A stretch of 64,000 nucleotides of DNA, taken from NCBI GenBank assembly GCA_965243635.1, contig OZ251574.1, forward strand, positions 1,550,001 through 1,614,000, written 5' to 3'. The stretch is from Rs1 sp000416275 (GTDB taxonomy: Bacteria > Pseudomonadota > Gammaproteobacteria > Pseudomonadales > Balneatricaceae). How positions within the stretch are numbered: position 1 is the stretch's first letter; each line of letters opens with the position of its first letter. Under the pieces are notes generated by a model. The model was given only the letters and a program-made list of their open reading frames with translations. It ran no database searches and was not told the DNA's origin. Of the stretch, positions 8,437 to 16,431 are shown piece by piece. The translations under genes were made by a program, and so were the position numbers.

Positions 8437-8793
8437 TTATGCCAGAGCAGCTTTCGCTTTCTCGATAACGGCAGTAAATGCTGATTTTTCACGTACAGCT
8501 AAGTCAGCCAGTATCTTACGGTCGATTTCAATGCTTGCCTTTTTAAGACCAGCGATGAAACGGCTGTAAGACATGCCATTGATACGAGCCGCCGCATTGA
8601 TACGAGCAATCCACAGAGCGCGGAATTGACGTTTTCTTTGACGACGGTCACGGTATGCATATTGACCAGCTTTGATGACAGCTTGTTTAGCAACACGGAA
8701 TACGCGGCTACGCGCTCCGTAGTAACCTTTAGCTTGCTTAAGTACTTTCTTGTGACGGCGACGAGCCTGAACACCACGTTTTACACGAGCCAT
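8437..8793 (-). CDS. rplT: 50S ribosomal protein L20
   Basis: The 118-residue, highly basic protein starts MARVKRGVQARRRHKKVLK and contains KGYYGARSRVFRVAKQAVIKAG and RRQRKRQFRALWIARINAA, all hallmarks of L20. It binds 23S rRNA early in assembly of the large subunit and in many bacteria represses its own operon. It follows rpmI by 46 bp, in the infC-rpmI-rplT order found widely. Confidence 0.98.
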   Translation of the reverse strand: MARVKRGVQARRRHKKVLKQAKGYYGARSRVFRVAKQAVIKAGQYAYRDRRQRKRQFRALWIARINAAARINGMSYSRFIAGLKKASIEIDRKILADLAVREKSAFTAVIEKAKAALA

Positions 8794-8839
8794 TCTTTAC
8801 CTTCCTATATTCAATTCTGTTAAGTTAAAAAAAAGTTGT

Positions 8840-9034
8840 CTAGATGAAAGGCAACATGCGTTGAACAAGTTTTTTGTCCGCGGCGTGAACCTGAAGCATC
8901 GGGCGAAGCTGACGCTTACGCTTAGTACTTTTCTTGGTCAGAATGTGACTTTTGAAAGCTTGCTTGTGCTTGAAGCCGTTAGCAGTTCTCTTGAAGCGTT
9001 TAGCTGCTCCACTGTGAGTTTTCATTTTTGGCAT
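8840..9034 (-). CDS. rpmI: 50S ribosomal protein L35
   Basis: The 64-residue basic protein beginning MPKMKTHSGAAKRFKRTANG matches L35 throughout, including KHILTKKS-like (SHILTKKSTKRKRQLR) and the C-terminal KLVQRMLPF. The ATG at 9034 was chosen over one eight codons upstream because the family begins MPKMKT. It is the middle gene of infC-rpmI-rplT. Confidence 0.97.
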   Translation of the reverse strand: MPKMKTHSGAAKRFKRTANGFKHKQAFKSHILTKKSTKRKRQLRPMLQVHAADKKLVQRMLPFI

Positions 9035-9177
9035 TGTAAAAATTCTCCACGCATTCATTAGTTTTATTTACTATTCACTCGCGTAAACGCGTTGCATAGC
9101 AATGAATTTTCATTGACAGATGTACAACAAAACCTGCAACTATTTTGCAACAGCGACAGGTGCAATTGGTCTGTTAA

Positions 9178-9720
9178 TTACTTCTTCTTCTTCGGAGCTA
9201 TCACCATGACCATTTGACGACCTTCCATTTTTGCGCGCTGTTCTACGACACCTATTTCTTTCAAGTCTTCTTCAACTCGATTCATTAGGTTCATACCCAG
9301 CTGCTGGTGGGCCATCTCACGACCGCGATAACGCAAGGTTATCTTGGCTTTATCTCCTGCTTCTAGGAAACGTGTCAGGTTGCGTAGCTTTACCTGATAA
9401 TCCCCATCTTCCGTACCAGGACGAAACTTTATTTCCTTGATTTGGGTGCGATGCTGCTTCTTCTTAGCCTCATTCGCCGCCTTCTTCTGCTCATACTGAA
9501 ATTTACCGTAGTCCATTAATTTACAGACTACAGGATCAGAATCAGAAATTTTAACCAAATCAAGTTCTGCTACTTGAGCTCTCTCAAGTGCATCTTTAAT
9601 CGGTACCACTCCCACTTGCTCGCCGTTTTCATCGATAAGGCGAACTTCTTGAGCTCGGATGTTCTCATTAATGGGAGCACGGTTTTCAGTGCGCGCTCCT
9701 CTTTTGTTATCGCGTCTAAT
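9178..9720 (-). CDS. infC: Translation initiation factor IF-3, AUU start
   Basis: IF-3 prevents premature 70S joining and checks the start codon. Extending upstream of the first in-frame ATG (9615) gives the conserved N-terminus RRDNKRGARTENRAPINENI, beginning at an ATT codon at 9720 with AGGAG eight bases before it. This yields 180 residues, the E. coli length. The N-terminal (INENIRAQEVRLID) and C-terminal (KEIKFRPGTEDGDYQVK; GRQMVMVIAPKKKK) domains are both complete. The rare AUU start is the known basis of IF-3 autoregulation. It begins 12 bp before the end of thrS sequence context. Confidence 0.95.
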   Translation of the reverse strand: MRRDNKRGARTENRAPINENIRAQEVRLIDENGEQVGVVPIKDALERAQVAELDLVKISDSDPVVCKLMDYGKFQYEQKKAANEAKKKQHRTQIKEIKFRPGTEDGDYQVKLRNLTRFLEAGDKAKITLRYRGREMAHQQLGMNLMNRVEEDLKEIGVVEQRAKMEGRQMVMVIAPKKKK

Positions 9721-9731
9721 CTTGATTTCTC

Positions 9732-11657
9732 CTAATCATTGTCTTTGCGACCTTTACGCTCTACTTCATCTTGTAGGTACTGAGTAAATGCGTCAAATGT
9801 CATTGCACCAAGGTCTTCGCCACTGCGAGTTCTGACTGCTACAGTGCCATTCTCGACCTCGTTATCGCCTACCACTAAAAGGTAGGGTACTTTTTGTAGA
9901 GTGCGCTCGCGGATTTTAAAGCCGATCTTCTCATTTCTCAAGTCCTGAATGACTCTAAAGCCACTTTTTTCTAATTTTTTGGCAATATCTTTACAATAAG
10001 GTGCTTGTTTGTCGGTTATGTTCATAATAGCGAGTTGCTTTGGCGCTAGCCAAGCTGGAAGTGCACCCGCATGGTGTTCAATTAATATACCGATAAAGCG
10101 CTCAAATGATCCCAGAATTGCCCGGTGTAACATGACCGGTGTTTCACGATTGCCCGCTTCGTTGACAAATTGTGCATCTAAGCGTTCAGGCATTGAGAAA
10201 TCGGCTTGGATGGTTCCACACTGCCAGATGCGACCGAGGCAATCTCGCAGAGAGAACTCGATCTTGGGGCCGTAGAATGCTCCCTCGCCTGGAAGAATAT
10301 CCCAATCGAGGTTGGCGGCATCCAGCGCATCGCCGAGCGCTTTTTCTGACTTGTCCCAAATTTCGTCGGAGCCGACCCGGTTTTCTGGGCGGGTCGACAA
10401 TTTGTAAATAATATCAGTAAAGCCAAAGTCGTCATAGACTTCATGCAAGAAGTTGATGAAATCGGCAACTTCAGTTTGGATGTCTTTTTCTGCGCAGAAG
10501 ATGTGACCGTCATCTTGAGTAAAGCCGCGCACTCGCATGATGCCGTGCAGCGCCCCCGAGGGTTCGTTGCGGTGACAAGAGCCAAATTCAGCAAGTCTGA
10601 AAGGTAGGTCACGATACGAGCGCAGTCCCTGGTTGAATACTTGAATATGACAGGGGCAGTTCATTGGCTTGATCGCGTAATCACGATTCTCAGAGCCAGT
10701 GGTGAACATTCCATCGGCAAATTTGTCCCAGTGACCTGATTTCTCCCACAGCGAGCGATCGACAATTTGCGGGGTTTTTATTTCGCTGTAATGGTGGTCG
10801 TTCTGCTTGCGGCGCATGTACTGTTCTACTTGCTGATAGAGCGCCCAGCCGTTCGGGTGCCAAAACACCATCCCCGGAGCCTCTTCTTGCATGTGGAACA
10901 AGTCTAAACTTTTGCCAAGCTTGCGGTGATCGCGCTTCTCGGCTTCTTCAAGACGCTTTAAATAGGCCTTGAGCGCTTTTTTGTCTGCCCAGGCGGTACC
11001 GTAAATGCGCTGTAGCATTTTGTTGTCAGAGTTGCCGCGCCAGTAGGCGCCCGCTAAATGCATCAGTTTGAATGCGCGAAGTATTCTAGTGTTAGGGACG
11101 TGAGGTCCGCGGCACATGTCGACGTATTCTTGGTGGTGATATAAGCCAACTTCCGTTATTGAGTCGTCGAGGCCGTCGATCAACTCTACTTTGTAGGTTT
11201 CATCGCGCTGGATAAAAATTTCCCGCGCCTCTGCAATCGGAGTCATTTTCTTAACGACATCGTAGTCTGTTTTGATCAGCTGTTGGATGCGCTTTTCGAT
11301 CTTGACCATATCTTCATTGGTCAAGTGCTCTTCACAGTCAATATCGTAGTAAAAACCATTTTCTATGGTGGGGCCAATGGCCATTTTCGCGCTGGGATAA
11401 AGCTGCTTTACAGCGTGTCCGATTAAGTGGGCAAAAGAGTGGCGAATTATTTCTAGACCTGCATCATCTCTGGCGGTGACTATTTCAACTTTGGCGTCTT
11501 CGGTGATGAGTTCGCAGGCGTCAACTAAGCGGCCATCGATGCGTCCGGCAACCGTTGCTTTCGCAAGGCCTGGGCCGATGTCCATGGCAACGTCTAGGAT
11601 GCTAATGGCTTGATCAAATTCTCTAGTGCTTGAATCGGGAAGGGTAATAATTGGCAT
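9732..11657 (-). CDS. thrS: Threonine-tRNA ligase
   Basis: A full-length 641-residue ThrRS. Domains in order: TGS (1-61), the editing domain with HSFAH (His73/His77) and YVDMCRGPH, the class II catalytic core with the zinc-binding Cys of NCPCHI and His of GALHGIMRVRGF, the motif 3 region with MLHRAILGSFERFIG, and the C-terminal anticodon-binding domain (AIMNITDKQ...VPYLLVVGD). It charges tRNA-Thr and hydrolyses Ser-tRNA-Thr. Its leader carries a hairpin mimicking the tRNA-Thr anticodon arm, pointing to translational autorepression as in E. coli. infC follows at once. Confidence 0.98.
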   Translation of the reverse strand: MPIITLPDSSTREFDQAISILDVAMDIGPGLAKATVAGRIDGRLVDACELITEDAKVEIVTARDDAGLEIIRHSFAHLIGHAVKQLYPSAKMAIGPTIENGFYYDIDCEEHLTNEDMVKIEKRIQQLIKTDYDVVKKMTPIAEAREIFIQRDETYKVELIDGLDDSITEVGLYHHQEYVDMCRGPHVPNTRILRAFKLMHLAGAYWRGNSDNKMLQRIYGTAWADKKALKAYLKRLEEAEKRDHRKLGKSLDLFHMQEEAPGMVFWHPNGWALYQQVEQYMRRKQNDHHYSEIKTPQIVDRSLWEKSGHWDKFADGMFTTGSENRDYAIKPMNCPCHIQVFNQGLRSYRDLPFRLAEFGSCHRNEPSGALHGIMRVRGFTQDDGHIFCAEKDIQTEVADFINFLHEVYDDFGFTDIIYKLSTRPENRVGSDEIWDKSEKALGDALDAANLDWDILPGEGAFYGPKIEFSLRDCLGRIWQCGTIQADFSMPERLDAQFVNEAGNRETPVMLHRAILGSFERFIGILIEHHAGALPAWLAPKQLAIMNITDKQAPYCKDIAKKLEKSGFRVIQDLRNEKIGFKIRERTLQKVPYLLVVGDNEVENGTVAVRTRSGEDLGAMTFDAFTQYLQDEVERKGRKDND

Positions 11658-11678
11658 GCTTTATCCTTGGGCTCAGTG

Positions 11679-11699
11679 GTGCCTCCTACAATGAGGCAC
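11679..11699 (-). promoter_or_regulatory. thrS translational operator: tRNA-Thr anticodon-arm mimic
   Basis: On the minus strand a perfect 7-bp stem, GTGCCTC with GAGGCAC, closes a 7-base loop ATTGTAG. The loop places TGT, the tRNA-Thr anticodon, exactly at positions 34-36 of an anticodon loop, with T before and A after. It ends 10 bases before the CCAAGGA Shine-Dalgarno of thrS. In E. coli, ThrRS binds such a structure in its own mRNA and blocks ribosome binding. The same role is inferred here. Confidence 0.75.
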
Positions 11700-11835
11700 T
11701 TAAACTGGGTGTGCTTTAAACAAAATGTAATTGTTGAATGATAGAGCCGCTCTTACTGTGAGGGCTATTTTACATTAACAAAATTTAAGCGCTGGATTAT
11801 AGAGGATAGTGCCAGTCGAATATAGCTTTGATTAC

Positions 11836-12429
11836 TTATTTTAGAAGCTCGATCAATAAGCTGCTGTAGTGTTCCACTTTGTAGATGTTACGGTCTTTTA
11901 TTTTACCGTCGTCATCGTAGTGGCGTAGCTTAATTGCCGCTTGGTGGTGGGGGTTGGCTTCAAAGGCCTGTACTTCTTGGGCATTCATCTTACCGCCTTG
12001 TAAGTTGTATGAGTTGATGGAGGCGGCGGAAAGTTTGTCGCGATAATCGGGTTGCACTGTGCACAAGTAACGCTTTGCCGCCACATGTAGTTTTACCGGC
12101 TCGCTGATTGCGGCGGGATAGAACTGCTCTAAAATTAAAGCGCCGGCGTCTTCGTGAAAATTGTCAGCACCTTTTTCCAGTGCGTCTAAGGGGAAGTCGG
12201 AGATGAAGTGGCCAATATCGTGTAACAAGGCGGCTATAACCAGTTCATCACTGGCGTGGTCCTCGGTGGCGCAGGCTGCAGACTGCTCCATATGCTCCGC
12301 CATAGAAACCGATTCGCCCAAGTAGGATTCAGGGCCTCTGGTGGCGAATATGCTCAGCAGAAAAGGAACGATGGTCTGTTTGCATAGCTGGCTGTTAGTC
12401 GGTTTGATTTGCGCCACAAAAATCACCAT
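11836..12429 (-). CDS. HD-domain mixed-valent diiron oxygenase, PhnZ/TmpB-like
   Basis: This 197-residue HD-domain protein aligns with the phosphonate-cleaving oxygenase PhnZ with a nearly constant offset of 12: Tyr36 and Glu39 (YLGE) match Y24/E27, and His46, His70-Asp71, His92, His115 and Asp172/173 match the diiron ligands. PhnZ and TmpB oxidatively break the C-P bond of 1-hydroxyphosphonates, releasing phosphate plus glycine (PhnZ) or glycine betaine (TmpB). Because its partner here is a GBBH-type hydroxylase rather than a PhnY-type one, TmpB (trimethylaminoethylphosphonate route) is the better fit. It is on the same strand as the AraC gene, 76 bp away. Substrate identity is inferred. Confidence 0.75.
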   Translation of the reverse strand: MVIFVAQIKPTNSQLCKQTIVPFLLSIFATRGPESYLGESVSMAEHMEQSAACATEDHASDELVIAALLHDIGHFISDFPLDALEKGADNFHEDAGALILEQFYPAAISEPVKLHVAAKRYLCTVQPDYRDKLSAASINSYNLQGGKMNAQEVQAFEANPHHQAAIKLRHYDDDGKIKDRNIYKVEHYSSLLIELLK

Positions 12430-12505
12430 ATTTAAATTTTAATATCATAAAAAGACAGTTGTTAGTTGAGCAGATCTAAGCTGCTAATTCAAGCTTATTT
12501 TGCTG

Positions 12506-13327
12506 TTATTGATAGCAAGAGACCTCGGGAAATAATTCCAGTGTTTGGTTGTTTCTGTACTCAGTTGGCGTTTGTTTGGTAAATCTTTTAAAGCACTTGG
12601 AGAAGTATAGTGGATCTTGATAGCCGCAGTTATAAGCAATTTTTTCGACACTGAGTGTTGAAGAAATTAATAGTTTGCAGGCGAGATCTACTCTTTTTTG
12701 ATTGATGAATTTCTTCGGTGATGTTGCGGTTAAAGCGCTAAACCAACGGCTAAAGTGCGCTGTTGAAGTGCCGTGTATGTAGGCTAGTTCGGGGATGCTA
12801 AGCGGTTCAGTTAAATGCTGGTTGATATGCTCTAGTATTTGACTTAAGCGTTGGTTTTCAGCGTGCGGGGCGGTCTTTACTCGGCTGTCAGCGATGATTG
12901 GTGCCAGCATTTGATAGATAGCTGCCAGTGCTTGAAAATACTCTTGGTTAGAGTTTTGCGAGGCGATCACACTTGTCATCGCCGCTTGATCAGTAAAGCT
13001 GACCGGGCTAGTAGGGGGTGTGTAAACTTGAAATAGGTCGAGGCCGGTGCTCAGCTCTAAATTAAAAGCGCAAGCGCCTATTTGCATAGGTTCAATGCAG
13101 CGATAGTGGCAACTTTGCTGCAGCGGTAGCAGTGCTAAAGTGTTGGGTAGCAGTTCGATGCTGTAGTCATCAAGCTGTACTAGTCCCCTGCCACTGACAG
13201 TGTAAATTAGCCAGTTGTAAGGTCGTTGGTAGGCTGGGTAGTGCCAGCTCTGATCAGCGCTTTGCCAATAGGATCTGATCAGGTTTAAACTTGAGTTTTG
13301 TAGAGTTGATTTCATTGCCGATATCAT
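12506..13327 (-). CDS. AraC-family transcriptional regulator
   Basis: The 273-residue protein has an N-terminal cupin-like sensing region (LIYTVSGRGLVQLDDYSIELLP) and a C-terminal pair of helix-turn-helix motifs (LSIPELAYIHGTSTAHFSRWF and VEKIAYNCGYQDPLYFSKCF, ending FTKQTPTEYR). It lies between the TmpB-like gene (same strand) and the TmpA-like gene (opposite strand), so it is the obvious regulator of both. The effector is unknown. The region between it and the tmpA-like gene carries a MITE. Confidence 0.9.
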   Translation of the reverse strand: MISAMKSTLQNSSLNLIRSYWQSADQSWHYPAYQRPYNWLIYTVSGRGLVQLDDYSIELLPNTLALLPLQQSCHYRCIEPMQIGACAFNLELSTGLDLFQVYTPPTSPVSFTDQAAMTSVIASQNSNQEYFQALAAIYQMLAPIIADSRVKTAPHAENQRLSQILEHINQHLTEPLSIPELAYIHGTSTAHFSRWFSALTATSPKKFINQKRVDLACKLLISSTLSVEKIAYNCGYQDPLYFSKCFKRFTKQTPTEYRNNQTLELFPEVSCYQ

Positions 13328-13450
13328 AAAAGTACATATTTAAGCGCGTTTTTGCCTATTAATAAAGCACTTTGTTTTCTAATATCTCTATCTAGCGCTG
13401 AGAGCATTTATTTGCCGGCAGGGTCAGGGTTTTAAAAACTGTTATTTTTA

Positions 13451-13610
13451 CCTCAATCAGTGACTTCACAGCACCACATAGCGCAAGCTCTTGATTATAC
13501 GGCGGTTAGAAAAATGCCCGCTGAACCTACGGGTGCAGCTAAGATTTTTCAATTCCACCATAAAACCAATATCTTACACTCTGTATTCACTTTGAAGTCA
13601 CGGATTCAGG
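13451..13610 (+). mobile_element. MITE family 1, short form (160 bp), TSD TTTTA
   Basis: The left end CCTCAATCAGTGACTTCA and right end (complement of CCTGAATCCGTGACTTCA) form an 18-bp near-perfect inverted repeat. The unit is flanked on both sides by TTTTA (13446-13450 and 13611-13615), a 5-bp target duplication. It is about 97% identical to the copy at 35633. It ends 16 bp before the start codon of the tmpA-like gene, so it separates that gene from its original promoter region. Confidence 0.9.
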
Positions 13611-13626
13611 TTTTAGTGAGAATAAT

Positions 13627-14724
13627 ATGGATAATATGCTGTATTTCAAAGGTAAGCGTTTTCATTTGCTATGGTTACGAGATAACTGCCAGTGTCAGGA
13701 TTGTCGTCATGAAAGTGGCCAGCGGTTACATGAAACCTGGCAGCTAGCTGTCGATTTACAGGTAGAGGCGAGTAGCGCGCAAGAGGACGGACTGTCTGTT
13801 ACTTGGGCCGCACCTAACTGGCATCAGTCTTTTTACAGCGCGGCGTTTTTGTTGGCGCACAGTTACGATGACAATCCTCAAGAACTGCAAATTAAAGCAT
13901 GCAATACCGAGCAGGTACTGTGGGACCAAACTTTCAACACGCTGGCTAGCCATGAGTACCAACAAGTGATTAGCAGTGGTGCGGCAAAATTTGACTGGTT
14001 GTCAGACGTACTTATCTATGGCGTGGCTAAGTTGAAGAATGTACCGACTAAGCCGGGTACTATCCTTAAAGTTGTTGAGGAGTTTGGCTTTGTGCGGCAG
14101 ACTAATTATGGGGCACTTTTTGAAGTGCTCAGCGTCGAGAAAGCAGAAAACTTAGCGTTTACGCCGCTGCCATTGAGCTTGCATACGGATAATCCGTATC
14201 GCAATCCAGTGCCGAGCCTGCAGTTGTTACACTGCTTGGTAAAAGCGGAAGCGGGTGGGGTGACCGCGTTAACCGACGGTTTTAATGCTGCACGAATACT
14301 TGCAAAAAAGCATCCCGCAGCTTTCCAACTGCTGTGTACGCAGCCAGTAACCTTCCGCTTTGCCAGTGATGATGCAGTGTTGGAACATCGCGCTTGTATG
14401 ATTGAAGTTGACGGGCAAGGAATGGTGAAAGCAGTGCGATTGAACAATCGCTCATGCGCACCTCTGCACATGGCTTTCGAAAAAATGCTCGATTTTTATC
14501 GGGCCTATCAATTATTCGCCGCCATTATCCAAAGCCAGCAGTCTAAAATGACTTTAACGCTTGGTGCAGGCGATTTGCTGTTGTTCGATAATCAGCGCGT
14601 ATTGCATGGCCGAGAAATACAGGCAGTCGGTCATCGCCATCTGCAGGGCTGTTACGCTGATCGGGATGGTTTGCATAGTACGCTGCAGGTCTTGAAAAAA
14701 ACGCTCGCTGGAAATGTTGCGTAA
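13627..14724 (+). CDS. Fe(II)/2-oxoglutarate hydroxylase, TmpA-like (gamma-butyrobetaine hydroxylase family)
   Basis: The 365-residue protein has the N-terminal DUF971/GBBH zinc domain with the Cys21-x-Cys23-x-x-Cys26 motif in LRDNCQCQDCRHESG, then a TauD-type core. Iron ligands are visible as His186-x-Asp188 (SLHTDNPY) and His327 (RVLHGREI), with LQLLHCL and GGVTALTDGF typical of trimethylamine-binding family members. GBBH enzymes hydroxylate trimethylammonium substrates. Pairing with a PhnZ/TmpB-like gene points to TmpA, which hydroxylates 2-trimethylaminoethylphosphonate. Carnitine biosynthesis is the alternative. A weak GTGAG ribosome site precedes the ATG, just after the MITE end. Confidence 0.8.
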   Translation: MDNMLYFKGKRFHLLWLRDNCQCQDCRHESGQRLHETWQLAVDLQVEASSAQEDGLSVTWAAPNWHQSFYSAAFLLAHSYDDNPQELQIKACNTEQVLWDQTFNTLASHEYQQVISSGAAKFDWLSDVLIYGVAKLKNVPTKPGTILKVVEEFGFVRQTNYGALFEVLSVEKAENLAFTPLPLSLHTDNPYRNPVPSLQLLHCLVKAEAGGVTALTDGFNAARILAKKHPAAFQLLCTQPVTFRFASDDAVLEHRACMIEVDGQGMVKAVRLNNRSCAPLHMAFEKMLDFYRAYQLFAAIIQSQQSKMTLTLGAGDLLLFDNQRVLHGREIQAVGHRHLQGCYADRDGLHSTLQVLKKTLAGNVA

Positions 14725-14868
14725 TTTGCAATGCAGTGCACTTATATATATCAATATACGCAAAAGTTTAACTAAGTTAGAATGCACTCATTCAAATTAC
14801 TGCTCGCTTGTAAAGTTCCTTGGCTCAAATACAAAGCGGCTCTGACTTACCTATAAATGGAAATCACC

Positions 14869-16344
14869 ATGTCTAATAACTATTTCAATACCTTAACTTT
14901 ACGCGATCAACTAGAACAGTTAGGTAAATGTCGTTTCATGCATTTAGCAGAATTTACCGAAGGTGTCGACGCACTTAAAGGTAAAAAAATTGTAGTTATA
15001 GGCTGCGGTGCACAAGGCTTAAACCAAGGTTTGAATTTGCGTGACAGTGGCTTGGATGTCTCTTATACCTTGCGTCAGGCAGCGATTGATGAAAAGCGTC
15101 AATCTTGGAAAAATGCGACTGAAAATGGTTTCACGGTAGGTACTTACGATCAGCTAATTCCCACTGCTGATGTCGTGCTTAACTTGACGCCAGATAAGCA
15201 GCACTCTTCAGTGGTGAATGAAATAATGCCGCTGATGAAAAAAGATGCTTGCCTCTCGTATTCGCACGGTTTCAATATCGTTGAAGAGGGGATGAAAATT
15301 CGCCAAGACATCACCGTTATTATGGTTGCACCTAAGTGCCCAGGTACTGAAGTACGCGCCGAATATGTTCGTGGTTTCGGCGTCCCGACACTTATTGCCG
15401 TTCATGAAGCTAACGATCCTCAAGGTCAGGGACTGGCGCTGGCTAAAGCTTACGCAGTAGGTACTGGTGGTCATAAGGCCGGTGTACTGATGTCTTCTTT
15501 TGTCGCTGAAGTTAAGTCAGACTTAATGGGTGAGCAAACGATTCTCTGCGGTATGTTGCAAACTGGATCGCTTCTTTGCTACGACAAGATGATCGAAAAG
15601 GGAATGGACGCTGGTTACGCTTCTAAGTTGATCCAATTCGGCTGGGAAGTTATTACTGAAGCACTTAAGTATGGTGGCGTGACTAACATGCTAGATCGCT
15701 TATCAAACCCCGATAAAATTAAGGCGTTTGACTTAGCAGAAGAGCTAAAAGGGATTATGCGTCCACTTTACAATAAGCATCAAGATGACATCATGAATGG
15801 TAATTTTTCTAGTGGAATGATGGCTGACTGGGCCAATGATGATGAGAAGTTGCTTGGATGGCGTGCCGAGACAGCAGAAACTGCGTTTGAGAAAATGCCG
15901 GCGGGAGATGTTGAAATTTCAGAGCAAGAGTTTTTTGATCACGGCATCTTAATGGTTGCTATGGTGAAGGCTGGGGTTGAGCTAGCTTTTGAAACGATGA
16001 CCGCTGCGGGCATCATCGCTGAGTCTGCCTATTATGAATCACTTCATGAAACACCATTGATCGCCAATACGATTGCCCGTAAGAAACTCTATGAAATGAA
16101 CGCCACCATTTCTGACACTGCAGAGTACGGCTGCTACTTATACAACCATGCCTGCTTGCCATTATTGGCAGAGTTCATGAAAAATATTGATACAGATGTT
16201 ATCGGCAAAGGTACAACCAATGCAGATAATGGTGTTGATAATGCTCGATTAATCGAAGTTAATGAAGCGCTTCGCTCGCACCCTGTTGAACATATCGGTG
16301 GTGTTTTACGTGGTTATATGTCTGATATGAAGGCGATTATTTAA
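14869..16344 (+). CDS. ilvC: Ketol-acid reductoisomerase (class II)
   Basis: Catalyses the second common step of valine, leucine and isoleucine synthesis, with NADPH and Mg. The 491-residue product starts MSNNYFNTLTLRDQLEQLGK, exactly like E. coli IlvC, so the ATG at 14869 is preferred to one four codons upstream. The Rossmann motif VIGCGAQGLNQG, the HSSVV/YSHGFN region and two C-terminal helical (knotted) domains (FVAEVKSDLMGEQT and VKAGVELAFETM) are present; the doubled C-terminal domain defines class II. The other ilv genes are not adjacent. An intrinsic terminator follows. Confidence 0.98.
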   Translation: MSNNYFNTLTLRDQLEQLGKCRFMHLAEFTEGVDALKGKKIVVIGCGAQGLNQGLNLRDSGLDVSYTLRQAAIDEKRQSWKNATENGFTVGTYDQLIPTADVVLNLTPDKQHSSVVNEIMPLMKKDACLSYSHGFNIVEEGMKIRQDITVIMVAPKCPGTEVRAEYVRGFGVPTLIAVHEANDPQGQGLALAKAYAVGTGGHKAGVLMSSFVAEVKSDLMGEQTILCGMLQTGSLLCYDKMIEKGMDAGYASKLIQFGWEVITEALKYGGVTNMLDRLSNPDKIKAFDLAEELKGIMRPLYNKHQDDIMNGNFSSGMMADWANDDEKLLGWRAETAETAFEKMPAGDVEISEQEFFDHGILMVAMVKAGVELAFETMTAAGIIAESAYYESLHETPLIANTIARKKLYEMNATISDTAEYGCYLYNHACLPLLAEFMKNIDTDVIGKGTTNADNGVDNARLIEVNEALRSHPVEHIGGVLRGYMSDMKAII

Positions 16345-16365
16345 TTTAAAATTTATATTTTAATG

Positions 16366-16396
16366 AAAAAGCCAAGACTCGTTCTTGGCTTTTTTT
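16366..16396 (+). terminator. Intrinsic terminator of ilvC
   Basis: GCCAAGA pairs with TCTTGGC across a 5-base loop, preceded by five A and followed by seven T residues. It lies 22 bp beyond the ilvC stop and can work in both directions because of the flanking A/T runs. Confidence 0.92.
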
Positions 16397-16431
16397 GGTC
16401 TGCGGTTCCGCTGTTGTAAAGGTTAGATAGA

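Noticed and set aside
12506..14724. Carnitine biosynthesis or carnitine-use locus
   Set aside because: The hydroxylase resembles GBBH, but the PhnZ/TmpB-like partner with its full set of ligand residues and the lack of carnitine genes favour phosphonate breakdown; kept only as an alternative.
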